From Vibrio taketomensis (GTDB taxonomy: Bacteria; Pseudomonadota; Gammaproteobacteria; Enterobacterales; Vibrionaceae), in assembly GCF_009938165.1 (NCBI RefSeq), contig NZ_AP019649.1, positions 868,001 to 932,000 on the forward strand: DNA of 64,000 nt, written 5' to 3'. Made by a program: the position numbers and the translations under genes. Shown here piece by piece: positions 63,457 through 64,000 of the stretch; position 1 is the stretch's first letter; each line of letters starts with the position of its first letter. The notes beneath the pieces are model-generated. The model saw only the letters and a program-made list of their open reading frames with translations, was not told the origin of the DNA and ran no database searches.

Positions 63457-63958
63457 TGTGCGCTCCTCTGTGTTTGTTCTCTTCGTGTTCTAGCATCTCT
63501 TTAAGTTGGTTTCTGGCTCTAAATAGCCGAGTCATCACCGTATTTTTATTCAGTTCGAGTATTTCGCCGATTTCATCACCGCTAAAGCCTCCCACGACTT
63601 GCAGGAATAAAGGCTCTCTGTATTCCACTTCAAGTCGCATGATCTGCGTATGAATCCATTCACTTTGGTGATGGGCATCATCGCTGACTTTGGCTTCGTT
63701 GCTGTGATCGTCAATATCAACCAAATCAAATTGTTTACGTTCAAAGCGACGTGCATTTTCTCGGCGTAAAATAGTGATCAGCCAAGATTTTGCCGCTTTC
63801 TCATCTTGTAAGCTATCGAGCGATTTCCACGCTCTGAGGCAGGTTTCCTGCACTAAGTCTTCGGCGATAGTCGGATCTTTACACAACCAGTAGGCATAAC
63901 GATAAAGGTCACGATGGTACGCTCTGACTAAAGCTTCATATTTTCTTTGTCTGTCCAT
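63449..63958 (-). CDS. ECF-family RNA polymerase sigma factor
   Basis: The 169 residues have sigma region 2 (YRYAYWLCKDPTIAEDLVQE) and region 4 (FSGDEIGEILELNKNTVMTR), with no region 3, as in extracytoplasmic-function sigma factors. It heads a two-gene unit with the DUF3379 gene, which overlaps by eight bases. The upstream region is cut by the window end, so self-regulation cannot be judged. Confidence 0.93.
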   Translation of the reverse strand: MDRQRKYEALVRAYHRDLYRYAYWLCKDPTIAEDLVQETCLRAWKSLDSLQDEKAAKSWLITILRRENARRFERKQFDLVDIDDHSNEAKVSDDAHHQSEWIHTQIMRLEVEYREPLFLQVVGGFSGDEIGEILELNKNTVMTRLFRARNQLKEMLEHEENKHRGAHNG

Positions 63959-64000
63959 ATCTGATTCGACCGGACGTTGCGACTTTTTCTTTCCAAAAAT

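Overview
The window is a stretch of a Vibrionaceae main chromosome, most likely a Vibrio species. The gene content and order match the V. cholerae chromosome 1 neighbourhoods of fabB-pdxB-asd-hubP-truA-accD-folC-cvpA-purF, znuABC/feoABC, argS, the flhAFG-fliA-cheYZAB-parC-parP-cheW flagellar and chemotaxis operon, the ccm operon, and mlaA with two fadL genes. No tRNA, rRNA, CRISPR array, insertion sequence or prophage was seen.

Layout. 1-11.5 kb: the 3' part of aroC, a YicG-like channel, epmC, a secreted LruC-domain protein with a lipoprotein partner, yfcL, mnmC, fabB (its 3'UTR probably carries the FarS small RNA), pdxB and asd. 11.7-22 kb: the polar organiser hubP/fimV, truA, accD, folC, dedD (frameshifted), and cvpA-purF under a PurR box. 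22-28 kb: znuBC and divergent znuA with a Zur box between them, then a large membrane protein with a periplasmic propeller and a cytoplasmic AraC domain. 28-34 kb: an 844-base intergenic region with strong hairpins and direct repeats, feoABC, a HIT protein and argS. 34-38.5 kb: yecM, an insulinase-family protease and a broken sixA. 38.5-51 kb: flhA (sigma-54-type promoter), flhF, flhG, fliA, cheY, cheZ, cheA, cheB, parC, parP (frameshifted), cheW and a DUF2802 gene. 51-58.5 kb: ccmABCDEF-dsbE-ccmH-ccmI, with dsbE frameshifted near its start. 58.5-64 kb: mlaA, fadL, a second fadL broken by several frameshifts, and an ECF sigma factor with its probable DUF3379 anti-sigma factor.

How the genes fit together. 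One theme is cell-pole organisation: HubP is the landmark, FlhF/FlhG set flagellar position and number, and ParC/ParP place the chemotaxis arrays made of CheA/CheW. HubP and ParP share an identical CCAGAG hexamer tract coding (Pro-Glu)n. CheA, CheZ and HubP share a short acidic motif resembling the FliM/CheZ CheY-binding peptide. A second theme is fatty-acid and outer-membrane lipid handling: fabB with FarS, fadL with a FadR-like palindrome, and mlaA. A third is metal uptake (Zn and Fe2+), with an orphan signalling protein between the two systems.

Quality note. At least nine reading-frame lesions lie in five genes (dedD, sixA, parP, dsbE, the second fadL). Most are single-base changes in short A/T runs, which fits uncorrected sequencing errors, but sixA also has a small internal deletion that looks real.
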